A DNA stretch of 41,865 bases from Chalciporus piperatus. Taxonomy: Eukaryota > Basidiomycota > Agaricomycetes > Boletales > Boletaceae. The stretch covers positions 1 to 41,865 of the forward strand of contig JBBPTG010000214.1 in NCBI GenBank assembly GCA_038093975.1. The letters are read 5' to 3'. The translations under genes and the position numbers were made by a program. Within the stretch, counting starts at the first letter, position 1. Each line of letters starts with the position of its first letter. Shown piece after piece: positions 31,897-41,865 of this stretch. The notes beneath the pieces were generated by a model. The model searched no databases and was not told the DNA's origin. It saw only the letters and a program-made list of their open reading frames with translations.

Positions 31897-32551
31897 ATGC
31901 TCGCAAAGACCCAAACTCTCGCAGTCATCGCTGCATGTGTTGTCGCTGCCCAGGCCCAGTCTTCTACACCTTCCTCCACCGCGACTGCGCCTCCCTCGCA
32001 GTCTTCCCTTCCTGCAGGTATTGACGATTGCATCCTCGGTTGTCTGACCCAGGCAGCCACTCAAGGCGCTTGCGCAAGTTTGTAAGTTTGCCACTGTCTA
32101 TTTGTCAACTCGTGTTGTTCACTGTTGTTCATTGTTCCAGCTCTGACTTGGCATGTGTCTGCACGTCTTCCGCTTTCCAAAGCGCCGCGCTCTCGTGCCT
32201 TCAGGCCAATTGCACTGCTGCGGATGTCACTACTGCGACTCAGCTCCAGTCCCAAGAGTGTGCACCATGTACGTCTCCCGATGTCTTCGCCTTCTATTTG
32301 TAATAATCCATGTCATTCCAGACATCTCTGCCAGCGTGCCAACTTCAACTGGCTTGCCTTCCACTCCCGCACCATCTGGTTCTGCTAGCTCTGCCACGGC
32401 ATCTGGCTCTGCCACGACATCTTCGAGCGCGCCTTCCGTTACGCCTTCAAGCGCTTCCCTGGGTCTCTCTGTTCCTTTCTCATTCAAGACCGTGTTCGGT
32501 ACCCTCTTCGCTTCAGCTGGTGCATTGCTTGGCGCCGCATTTGTATTGTAG
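31897..32551 (+). CDS. GPI-type CFEM domain surface protein
   Basis: Exons 31897-32081, 32141-32268 and 32322-32551 give 180 residues. A signal peptide of about 20 residues (MLAKTQTLAVIAACVVAAQA) is followed by a Ser/Thr/Pro spacer. The CFEM domain carries all eight cysteines (45, 49, 59, 67, 69, 81, 86, 102) with the order DDC..GC, GAC, DLACVC, LSC, NC, EC. Asp64 just before LAC occupies the position of the haem-iron-coordinating Asp in Candida CFEM proteins. A Ser/Thr/Ala-rich stalk and a C-terminal hydrophobic tail (about 158-180, ending GALLGAAFVL) indicate a GPI anchor signal. The product is therefore expected at the plasma membrane or wall. CFEM proteins act in haem uptake, adhesion or host interaction; the role here cannot be chosen from sequence. 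Confidence 0.93.
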
Positions 32552-33473
32552 AACCTGTTTAGGCCTCCGCGACATTCATCATGAATAAAATTATTGTAAA
32601 TTTACTACGAGAAAGCAACGACGTTCGACCATCAGAAATGAAGAAGGGTTTGGTCATTCCTTCTCTCGTTGCCAACGCGTTGAGCGCGCACATAAGTAGC
32701 TTGGAGCTCCCTTGATGAGGCTCTCATTGGCCACCGTACATCGCGTGTCGTTGGTCGAATGTATCTTTACGTTCTAGAATCAAGAAGAGGACACTCAAAT
32801 TATGACAGTCCGCTGATACTACGGTTCTGTGGCACAGCTTTGCGGGGAAGAAGTGGGGGTTGGCAGTACTAGTAAACGCTGTAGCAGGGCATTTTACCGC
32901 TTTCTCCAGGACGATCATGATGCACAGCGTACGCTCCCATGTCGACGAAACAGACCCAGCCACCTTGTTGGGTATACGGTCGATGCGTCAATTCGAACGT
33001 TGTCCAGTAAGTACTTTCAGTCAACAATTTTGGCTTCGGGGGGTGCTGAATGGCGCCGACGTAGTACTACCATGGCGATACGTACTACTTGACTCTCGAG
33101 TACCTAATCGTCCAGTCACCATCGACGCCGAGGTAACACGTATGGCGGCCTGCGCCCTCATGTATCATTCCAGTAGTAGAGCGGTGAGCGGATATGTTGG
33201 TCAATCATGATGATCATTCACGGAAAGTAATCTCCGCCTGCCAGCGGGGAGTTGCCCTAGTATCCGCCCATCAAGTGCTGCGGTGGCGGTGAACCACTCG
33301 ACCGCGTCGCTTCCGCCCTTGAAGTTTCGAACCTGCATCAGCAAAAGGTCCACTTGCTGTCAGACACTGCAGCTACTGTCGCACTGCCTGTCAGTCCGGC
33401 CTCTGCATACAGTCGCTGACAGCCAGGCACAGATGGGCAGTTGACAACTTCGGATCAGAATTAATGAGAGTTA
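32552..33473. other. spacer between CFEM gene and Plavaka element
   Basis: No gene is recognised. Frames at 32724-33210 lack family signal on both strands. The left end of the transposon should lie in this interval or just right of it, but I did not find convincing terminal inverted repeats or a target-site duplication by eye. CACTGCAGCTACTGTCGCAC and CTGTCAG repeats occur near 33357-33400. Confidence 0.4.
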
Positions 33474-36400
33474 CTAGCTACTACTCATACTATGAGAATG
33501 GTGATCTATGTACTTATTCACATAGTAAGCTTTGAACGCGTCTAGGGACTCTGAGCAGTCAAAATCCGTGGGTAAGAATTCCTCACCATACACGCCTATT
33601 AGATGCACACCACGAAGTATCGTGTCGAGCGATATCACTGCTCGCACACGGTCCCCCCTCTCATCCAACTCTGGTGCGACAACCCACATTCCGGTCAATC
33701 CATCAGGCTCCTCATCAAGTGGAAGGAACCACTCGACGAGTGCACAAGCGTATCTCCTCGCTCGGTGTTTCAACGAGAAAAACAACATGACCCGCGCCAC
33801 GAGGATGCCTTGCAGCCCATCTCCTTCGCCACCTCCATTGTCCACCAGTACGCAGTCGTGACGTGCCGGCCCACCTCGCCAAGAACTCGTTGCGCGGATC
33901 ATGTCCCGATGCATTCCCTTTCGCCCAGATTGGTCGCTTGGAGCGTAATATGTTGTCCGTGCGGCTCGATAAATCTTGATGTGTCCACGCGCTAGCGGGC
34001 ACCTATTGATGTTCACTCGGTCCCCAGGAATTTCGGCATCTGGGTTGAGTTGCTCGTACAGGAATCGACGGACCCCGCTAACAAGTTCGGGGTAGGCGAA
34101 GTATTGTGCCACCTCGACCGCCGTATGCGGGAGCCCTCGCACTGTCATTGCAATCAGTCAGCCATTATCCCTCGAAGATCAGATGAGCTATACCATGCTT
34201 GCGCGTGAGCTTCACCTCATACGTCGTTGGCTCATCGTCTACTTCTCCTTCTTCTTCGTCGTCACTCACGAGCTCATCAGGCATCATCCTCCTCACCTCC
34301 CACTGTGGTGCCACCAAGGGTCCCTCCAGCATGCCACGGAGCGTGAAGTTCAGTCTTGCGGCTGTCAACTTGTCGAGGCGTTGGTTCGTAACTAACATTT
34401 GTCCTAGTGCCTCAAACCGACTTGATCGCCGCCACGGCTCCTTAACGGCCTTGATATGTTTGGATTCCGTGATTGATGAGCATAGTCCGTTAGGCGCACC
34501 GAACAGCTCGATCAGACCGCGGTAATGCCCCATCGAATGTTGCCGTGGCAGTGAAAAACCTTCGCGTACACCTGTCTCCTGAAAAATGACGCGCTCGTTG
34601 TGGAACCGTTGTACCGCAGTCTCGATCGCTTGTAGGCAAGCTTCATTGATAACCGACCGTCGGACCAGGTAGCAGAAGTCTAAGAATGCGCTGAGCGCAC
34701 GAACCATTTGCTCTGGCACGTGGCCAACAATCGCAGGGAGGTATACCTTGAAAGGATAATCAGCTCGTCAATATGAAGTCCCAGGGTGGACGGGACTTAC
34801 TTTCATTAGCGCCTTTGAATCGTCCCCGGTCCACTGTTTAAACCCTCGGCCCTCTGGGAATCGACGCAGCCCAGGGAAGGGTGGTGCTGCTGCGATACTA
34901 AAAATGGATTTAGACAACCATCTTGAGTCTGGCTTGCTCGTTCTTACCGGCGGTCTATGTCAGCCATTATTTCGGCAGCGCGTGCCTTTCCGTGCGTCAA
35001 CTCTAAGTAATCCCCTATCCATGTTACGAGATGGTCCTTGAAGCTGCCCTTGATCAACTGATGTAAGAGATCAGGTGCCATTATCTCATGAATATCTGCT
35101 CGGGGGAAATGCGTAGTGAACGGCTACGTCACCGCTTAGCGCTGACTCTCACCCGATAATTATTCTCTCGTACCTCAATATCCCCGACGATGCCATAATC
35201 ATCCCATAAGGTCCTGAGATCGAGCGTTCTTCGTAGATGCTCTGTATGTCGTTTGGCACGGGGACCGCCTCCTCCATCTAGGTCATCATGGGTCGCTGTA
35301 CAACTGCACACAATGAGTATTGTGGTATCTGAACATGAAGTATACTCACCGTGCGCACCACCCCTGCACAATACAAGCCAAGAGTGCTTGTTCGGGGTAA
35401 TCGGCAATGTACGGACCAAGACCGTATACGACACGCCTGAAATGCCCGTCAGGGCAGCGAACGACGCACGGTGTAGTCATTGCATCTTTCAGAGGGTCCA
35501 GAATAGCCGCCAAGGATGAATGGAAGAGTTGGCGACGGAAGTGTCGGAAGTTTGCGTCATCCTTATGTGCTGTGTCAGCTAGTATGAGATCTTCTATGAG
35601 TACGATATGAAAGTTAGGATGGCCGGAGAGACTTACTGGTGGGAATGGCGAGGAATGCTACAATTGATACGGCATCCCGATGCGCCCGTCGTACGTTGTT
35701 GTGGACATTACCCAGAGAAATATATAATGGATAATATGCAGTGTTACCAGTGCCGACGGATACAGTCGTTTTGTCACTACCAAGAACGACAGGTGCGAAC
35801 ATTGATCCGTGGGTATTAGGGTCCTGTGCAATCAAATCCTATGTGTGTTTGAGATAAGCATACGAACAGCATTGAAGGTGCTGAGCTTACCGATTGATCC
35901 CAAGCCCACTGACCAGACATGAGGTCGCATACTTCTCGTTGACCATTCTCATCGATGACCAATTTTGCTGCATAATCTATTTCATTGGCATAATCTGGGT
36001 TGCCCAATTGTTGCTCGAGAATGGTCTTGGGATTGCGGAACCATACATCGTACTCTGCGTCCATCCATGCTGGTGGATCCTCAGGCAGCGGTCCTGCGTA
36101 TTTGACTGCGAACGATTGCCAAGGGCAGGCACCGTACATGATGGCGTCGATAGTGCCGTAAAGATCGTCGTGAGATTTAAATGGTGGCCCGATATCGTGT
36201 TCAGGATTGCTGTACATTGCTGCCATGATGTCCATAAGTCGGTCGATTTTGCCGGCTGACATTTGAACGGTCTTGTAAAGAAATTCAGACATCTCGAATT
36301 CTGCTCGGCTGTTGTATGGGGACCAATCCCCCATTGCTGGAAACGCACGTGGAGGAGGTGGAGTACCTGGTGGGAGCGCTCGTCCTTGCTCATCACAAGG

Positions 36401-36815
36401 GCTACCTTCGAGTGATCAGTCAGTCTATTAGAGCATGCAATATCGTTGATGAACGAGACTTACCACTAAGCAAAGGATGGAAGTCAATGCGGCGAGCTTG
36501 TTGGTGTGGATTTGCAAGCGGGTGGGGTGGATCTATGTCCATACCATTATCTGCGTGCGGATCGGCAAAGTGTGGCCAGTTGTTGGGGATTTCATCATTA
36601 GGGGGGGGCGACGGATTCCGAGGATGGGGATGATGGTGCGGAAACCGCGCGTGGTCATGTAGGTTTCCGTCTGGGAGTGGCAAGTGTTGATGTTGGTGAA
36701 TGCGTGCATGGCGCTTCAGGCCTCCATGACTCGCGCATGCTTTGCCACACCCCACGATCCCGCAGAAAAATACCTTGGGTCGGTAGGGCCGGCGAGGTCG
36801 AGCGCGCTCAGGCAT
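33474..36815 (-). mobile_element. Plavaka-type DNA transposase (C2H2 N-terminus), apparently intact
   Basis: Nine exons in unbroken phase encode 970 residues: 36815-36464, 36405-35891, 35838-35637, 35569-35350, 35303-35174, 35123-34948, 34897-34801, 34746-34194 and 34141-33474. A C2H2 finger (C18, C23, H36, H40; FFCGIVGCGKACASHGGL) opens the protein, followed by a His/Pro-rich linker. The core has blocks typical of Plavaka (CACTA-related) transposases of basidiomycetes: YYPLYISLGNVHNNVRR, HEIMAPDLLHQLIKGSFKDH, GFSLPRQHSMGHYRGLIELF and GLCSSITESKHIKAVKEPWR, then MLVTNQRLDKL. A C-terminal region with VNINRCPLARGHIKIYRAAR follows. No stop or frameshift interrupts it, so it may be active or recently active. 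The DDE residues were not assigned. Confidence 0.88.
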
Positions 36816-36972
36816 TGCTAAGGAGAGACACACTGGCAGACGGAACCAAAATCCCTTCGCACATGTGACAGAGGATCTGACCAATAACTGTATAGTTGCA
36901 AAGCCTGTGGCGGAGGACATCAACAAGTGTCAAAAAAAACCAATTTATCTCACCGACTCGTACCCATTAATC
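36816..36972. promoter_or_regulatory. 157-bp divergent promoter between two transposon units
   Basis: The start codons of the Plavaka transposase (leftward, 36815) and of the low-complexity protein (rightward, 36973) are only 157 bp apart. Both must use this segment as promoter. I see no internal repeat end here, so it does not look like a junction of two elements inserted side by side. Confidence 0.55.
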
Positions 36973-38728
36973 ATGCCGCCCACACAGCGCGCCCAGACCC
37001 GTGCAAAAAACAAAGACCGCCATCCGGGTGCTCCAGACCTACCCACACCCCGCCGAAGCACTGAAATTGTTCAGCGTCAACGTGCAGCACAGGTGGCTGC
37101 AGCCGAAGAGGCTATGGAGGTCCAGCAAAAAAGGGTTGACGAAGCTGCTGACATTGAAGAAGAACTACGAAAACAAGCGGTAGATCAACACCAGCGGTTC
37201 ACAAACTTACCGGAAAAAGTGCCACCGAGGACTCAACCCCAGCAGTCCATTAGTCGCAAAGCCCGAGCAGGTGATGATCAACTTGAAAGCGCTCAGGCTC
37301 CGCAACGCAGATCTGTGCTGCAAAAAGGTAGGTCCATCGCGACCGAACATCATTTGTGGCGCTCACCTGGAGATTGTGTCAGAAACTACCATTGAAAGTG
37401 AGAACCAGGAGCCGAGCACTCAGCGTCTACCTGCCCAAAGGAAGACGAAGACGCCTCGCCGGGATCAAGCTTCCCAGGCTCCAAAACACATTGCTACAAA
37501 GTCCAAGGGTAAAATAATTTGCACGACAGACCATTTTCTGTATACTCACCTGCAAACTATTTCAGAGACTGCCACTGAAAAGGCCAGCCAGGACCGTGAA
37601 GACAAAGAGACAAGCAATCAGGGTCTACCTTCCAAGAGAAAACCGAAGGCATCACGCTCACAGATTGATGCTGTACGCACAGCCAAACATGGCCCCACAA
37701 CAGCGACCGACGTAAGCGAGGCCAGGCCAGGCATCAACACAACCAGTGGAACCAATGGGAAACGGAGTGCAGATCCTACCAGGTCCGTCAAACTCATGTT
37801 GAACATGAGGTACTAGCCGCGGTAATTAACACCATATTACTTCGCAGTGCCGCCCAGGCTGCCTCGGGAAAAAAGGCGAAGACCACGACTGTACCTCCCC
37901 CAAACTTGAAACTCGCGGGCGTGGATGAAAAATACCGCCAGAAGAGAGCCAATGCTGGCACGCAGCGCAAAGGTTTGACCCCAAAGACCAGCGAAGTGAA
38001 TGAAGAGGATCAGTTCACCTTCGGGGGTATCTCCGACGAAGAACAACAAAACTGGCAGACCTCTCAAGCCTCTCGCAGCGGTACTCAAGGCTCGCACAGC
38101 AATACTCAGGCCTCTCGCGGCGGTGGGAAGACTGACTCCGAGATGACACCTGGCTCAACGGGTGATGCGCAAAACGTGGTAGGTGCTCCTCAGACGGTAA
38201 TGAATTGACTGAGTCAATGCCGGGCGTGGTGTGTCACTAATAAACACGTAGCTTACACAGATTATCCCCAACGCACCACAGGAACGCCTTGGCCAAAGCA
38301 CAACCATCGCGCGTGCGACTTCAGGTTCAAAGGTCGTGAACCGCGGGACACATCAACAATTGCCTGCCGGATCTCAGTTCATGTTCACCCAGTGGTTCGT
38401 GCCCCTCTTGCGGATGTACCTTGGGACTCTCCAGAATGCGTGGACCAATGATGGGCTACTCGAGAAAATTCAGGTATTTTGGGACATATGCCTGTCCGAG
38501 TGGCCTCATACATTCCAGGAAGGTGAAGATGGACTCTTCCGTCTGGTAAGTCCGAGTTGACCACTGTCTGACTCGACAGACTGACCAATGCAGAATGTCT
38601 GGAGATTGGACAGTTTGGGGTCCAGCATGGGGCCGAGTGTGGGACCGAGTGTGGGGGTCAGTATGGGGGTCAGCACGGAGATTACCCCCAGCCGATGTGC
38701 CGCGGCAGCGTCGGACCTTCAAACCTAG
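36973..38728 (+). CDS. low-complexity transposon-associated protein
   Basis: Exons 36973-37327, 37383-37508, 37566-37782, 37848-38196, 38252-38545 and 38594-38728 give about 491 residues. The opening MPPTQRAQTRAKNKDRHPGA is followed by an Ala/Glu-rich coiled segment (AAQVAAAEEAMEVQQKRVD) and charged low-complexity repeats. An ordered part comes late: FMFTQWFVPLLRMYLGTLQN and KIQVFWDICLSEWPHTF. Exons 2 and 3 look like duplicates: both start E(T)T.ES/EK and carry Q.LP..RK.K..R. The last exon has a short GPSVGPSVGVSMGVS repeat. Proteins with this opening commonly accompany KDZ/Plavaka-type elements in Agaricomycetes; the function is unknown. The C-terminal exon is the least certain. Confidence 0.6.
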
Positions 38729-38831
38729 CCCGTGCCAACTTGCGCTGCGCCAAATTCCCACCTGTCGCATGTCATCCACCTTGCCCACCGCCCACTGTGG
38801 TCTGCTAAGGACATCCAGAGACTCGCTCACC

Positions 38832-41076
38832 ATGGTACCGGGATCTGCTGCCAAACTCTTTTATTCACTTGCTCAACATGACGCCCTCGCACACCTATCG
38901 TACTCGGACCTTGATACCTTCATCCGCTGCGCCGCACTGCTCAAAGATGACATCCACCTAGCGCAACCACAGTCTGTCTCCCCAGAAGACGTGCCTTCTG
39001 TTCTTCCGCCTGCTATCACACTCTTTCTTGCCGCCATCACACGAATTCCCCCTCGGGCAGTGGATGACTTGTGGGACATCGTTTGCGACTTGGTATGGAG
39101 CCTACCCTCACGGGAAGAGGCACAGAGGATGGACAACGAGCTTTTTCGCGAACATGGGCTCTCGCAAGGGATTGGTAAGGCTTCCCTTACCCCATTCCAT
39201 CTCAAGCTCATTTTTACAAGCCATGTACACACTATATCCTCCTGCAAAGCGATGTATCAATCCTGAGTGTCAGTCCTCTCTAGCCGGCACGCTCCTCAAG
39301 AAGGCAGAGCAGCGCCAAGTTGTCCTCTTCACTCTTGCGCGTGGCGCTCATCCAGCATGGTCGGTGCATCTGCGCTGTCGAGGTACGTTCCTTGTCATCG
39401 TCTTTTACTTCAAGTTACAATACTGACGACAGATCATAATAGAATGTCATACCAACTACCACAACAATTATCATGTTAAAGGCAACATGCGCACATATTA
39501 CCCAGGCATCCCCCAATTTTTGCAAGTAGGCGAGCACCAGTTTGTCCAGCATGAGCTCGTCATGCACTGGATGGATCTTATGCAAGTCGCGTACATATTT
39601 TTTCTCTCTCTCTCTCGTTGTTTGCTAACTGTACTACATTAGAGTATCTGCCACCAACTGTGCTCGTCTATATGATATTGCTCAATCTCGCCGCTCCACC
39701 ATTACCACTCCCTTTCCATCACAGTTCAGCACTTCCATACGCACCGAAGCTGTTTGGGATGCCTTTTCCCTTCTTGCCTTATTGGACGATCATACTCGTC
39801 GTCATCTTCAACTCACTCTACCCCATGACGGAGATCAGAAGGAGCGCTTCTCTCATGCCATGCGCGAACGGACCGAGCGAATCATCATGCATGGTCAAGA
39901 AGAACTGCCGCACGCATGTGATGGATGTACACGGCTGTTCACCATGCCGGATGACAGTGTTGTCAAGACTGAGGTTGTGGTTACTGACGGCGTCACCATC
40001 GGCCGCCCTTGTTGCGCTGTCCCACGCTGTACCAATGCCCTCGACAGTACCCGCCATCGCTTCTGCTCTATTGACCCTGCCCATCGTAAACTCGAGTTCA
40101 CGTGCGCCATCGAGGGTTGTGATCGCCCTGTTGTCCGCGATGGACAGGTAGTCCACAAGGCCTGTGACGACCCCGCCCATCAGCGGATGGAAAAGCTCAA
40201 TATCGAGTCTGTCGAAAGCGGAAAGAGCAAGGGTCAGCGTGAGCGCCTCTCCAAGCTCAATGACATGCTTGGAAACGAGCTCCCTCCCTCATTGTCTGGC
40301 TCGACCGCCGTCCAAGATCATGAAGAGTGGTATGAACATGATGAACGCAACGGGGCTGTCCAAGTTGTTCGCCCTGCCAAGACTACCTCTACTGGTATCT
40401 CAGATCTCCACGAGCCAGCCACCATGCAAGATACTACACCTGCACAGTCCCTGGACTGCACTTCAAAGACGTTGCCCAAGAAGATCAAGGCCATTTTTCA
40501 ACGACAACGCACGAATAACGAACAACTCGTCGTTCGTCCGTGCGGTATCATCAACGGCCGTGGAACGATGTATAATCATGAAGCTGTCTCGAATGTTTTG
40601 GTACGTGACGACGACCTCATGGATGCTCTCTCGACTGATTGCCTTCGTAGATCCTCCTTGAGCAGCTATACTCTCTTCCTCGTGCAAGAAAGCCTGAACA
40701 CATCATATACGATTCCAACTGCAACGCATTGCGCGAAGTCGAAAGCCGCAACATAACGTTCTATCAAAATATCGGAATGTGTGTCGATGCATTCCACCAC
40801 AAGACGAAGCACCGGACAAGCGACACGCTCTGCCAGGAGCGCTGCAATATGAAGGCCTACCCGGAACTCATGGATGGAAAGGGCGGATACTACTTCAACT
40901 CGTCGATCGCGGAACAGACCAATGTCTGGTTTGGTGCATTTCATAATATTTGTCGGGAGATGATTGCGGTGAAGTATGACTTTTTTCTCGACGAGATGAT
41001 TCTCAGGCGCAATCGGTATATCATAGCTACTCTGGATGCTCAAGGCAAGCATCCTCATCACCCTACACTTGCTTAG
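38832..41076 (+). mobile_element. KDZ-transposon-associated cysteine-cluster protein (CxC5/CxC6)
   Basis: Exons 38832-39174, 39221-39382, 39443-39590, 39643-40600 and 40651-41076 encode 678 residues in continuous phase. The helical N-terminus contains DTFIRCAALLKDDIHLAQPQ and LFREHGLSQGI. A first cysteine cluster follows: KRCINPECQ, LRCRGECHTNYHNNYHV. A second cluster (about 290-330) contains RPCCAVPRCTNALDSTRHRF, FTCAIEGCDRPVV and a final KACDDPAH, spaced like a zinc-binding module. The C-terminus EHIIYDSNCNALREV, CVDAFHHKTKH, CQERCN, YFNSSIAEQTNVWFGAFHNI and FFLDEMILRRNR is the tail shared with KDZ (Kyakuja-Dileera-Zisupton) transposases. The KDZ catalytic core is not seen, so this is the associated cysteine protein and probably needs a transposase elsewhere. 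No stops interrupt it. Confidence 0.85.
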
Positions 41077-41283
41077 ATAGCTTTCGTTACTCTTGTCCTG
41101 TCCTCCCGATCATTTTATGCAACACATTTTGATCTGTTCAAGTCCTATTTACTCGGACCATGGCGTGAAACGGACATGACAATGAATGACAATGGATTCA
41201 ATGGACCACATGATGACAAAACGACGGTAGTATGAAAACAATGGAGACCACAACACGACATAAGAGGTAATCAAAGAATGGAT

Positions 41284-41865
41284 CTACATGAGTTTACGAG
41301 CCTTCACCTTGCTCTTCATTCCCAAAGCCTCGCGCCTTGCAGCTAGATAATAGCACCAAAGACCCTGCGGAGTGCGGCCGGCAGCCTCACACTGCGCGAG
41401 AACATGATGGTTCGTTTTTGTCCAGGCCTTGAGGTTGTCGTAGTACGTGCCCTTGATAAAGCTGACACCGAAGACCATCTTGAAGAGCATGTGCGGTGGA
41501 TAGCATGCTTGTAGCTTCTTGTCGGCCAGCTGTCGAAAACCACAAACCATATCCTTGGTATACATACCATGAGGCCAGACCTGACGACCTTCGTATGTCG
41601 GAACAAGCACGGGAGTGACAACAGGTAAATGAAGTGGGCCAGGATAACACTGTGATGGCGGCGGAGGTTGGGTAGAAAGAGATGATGAGGAAGTTTGCGT
41701 GGCAAATGAGTGAATGGCAGATGGGGATGTTGATGACGACGGAGATGGACTACGAGGTTGAGATGAACCTGACAGCTCATCTATCATCACCAGGCTAGAT
41801 GCCCGCGATAGTGAAGAGCGTGAATGTGCCGCGGTTGACACCACTGAGCTTGAACGAACGCGCTT
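41284..41865 (-). CDS. transposon-type hypothetical protein, partial at window edge
   Basis: The frame is open from the right edge of the window to a stop at 41284 (about 193 residues visible). A Ser/Pro-rich part is followed by a compact C-terminal domain. That domain opens with RQVWPHGMYTKDMVCGFRQL and LFKMVFGVSFIKGTYYDNL, continues KAWTKTNHHVLAQCEAAG, then RTPQGLWCYYLAARREAL, and ends in a Lys/Arg-rich tail. A W-P-x-G-M-Y...D-M..GF motif with this ending is, as I recall, frequent in Agaricomycete proteins next to KDZ elements; its role is unknown. The true start is beyond the window or at an internal ATG near 41787. Confidence 0.55.
   Translation of the reverse strand, partial: KRVRSSSVVSTAAHSRSSLSRASSLVMIDELSGSSQPRSPSPSSSTSPSAIHSFATQTSSSSLSTQPPPPSQCYPGPLHLPVVTPVLVPTYEGRQVWPHGMYTKDMVCGFRQLADKKLQACYPPHMLFKMVFGVSFIKGTYYDNLKAWTKTNHHVLAQCEAAGRTPQGLWCYYLAARREALGMKSKVKARKLM

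Noticed and set aside
33295..33370. tRNA-like B-box (GGTTCGAAA on the minus strand)
   Set aside because: The flanking bases do not form a T-stem or acceptor stem, and no matching A-box is present.
35894..36259. 121-residue plus-strand frame
   Set aside because: Antisense to exon 2 of the Plavaka transposase.
39618..40180. Plus- and minus-strand frames overlapping the cysteine-cluster gene
   Set aside because: Alternative frames of exon 4. The cysteine-rich frame continues in phase on both sides.
1..41865. CRISPR arrays, bacterial operons, riboswitches, rRNA or tRNA genes
   Set aside because: The window is spliced eukaryotic DNA. I found no regularly spaced short repeats with unique spacers and no convincing structured RNA gene.

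Overview
The window comes from a basidiomycete fungus, most likely an Agaricomycete. The genes carry many short introns of about 48-100 nt with GT(A/G)NGT donors. The protein families are fungal: a CFEM protein, a CHS7 chaperone, a Fic protein, an expanded-type G-alpha, and Plavaka and KDZ-associated transposon proteins. I did not assign a species.

Layout. 1-5480 is gene-poor and repeat-rich: diverged tandem repeats, an interstitial telomere-like block at 2148-2340, a four-copy dispersed repeat at 3145-4140 and two related hairpins at 4912-5111. 5483-18195 is a dense block of housekeeping-type genes: a Fic/AMPylation protein (-), an F-box protein (-), a small mitochondrial TMEM242-like protein (+), a KLHDC4/Kel3-type kelch protein (+), a roadblock/LC7 dynein light chain (+), an aldo/keto reductase (-) and a CHS7 chitin-synthase export chaperone (+). 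18996-20372 holds an unrecognised Ser/Pro-rich protein (-). 21073-22800 contains two decayed gene relics: an EF-G/MEF1-like tail on the minus strand and a SCY1-like (SCYL1/Cex1) fragment on the plus strand. Next come VPS74/GOLPH3 (+), about 2 kb without a gene, a divergent G-alpha (+), an EH-like/NPF protein (-), a conserved hypothetical (+) and a GPI-type CFEM protein (+).

33474-41865 is a mobile-element block. An apparently intact nine-exon Plavaka transposase (-) lies head to head, 157 bp apart, with a two-gene plus-strand unit: a low-complexity transposon-associated protein and a cysteine-cluster (CxC5/CxC6) KDZ-associated protein. A further transposon-type ORF runs off the right edge.

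The cellular genes do not form an obvious pathway. VPS74 and CHS7 both act in secretory traffic, the CFEM protein is a wall or surface product, and the G-alpha is a signalling protein. The most unusual items are the composite Plavaka/KDZ-associated module, the G-alpha with serine in place of the catalytic switch-II glutamine, recurrent GTTG-type splice donors, and the adjacent relics of two normally conserved genes. Exon structures were derived by hand from reading frame, splice signals and family resemblance; no database search was possible.
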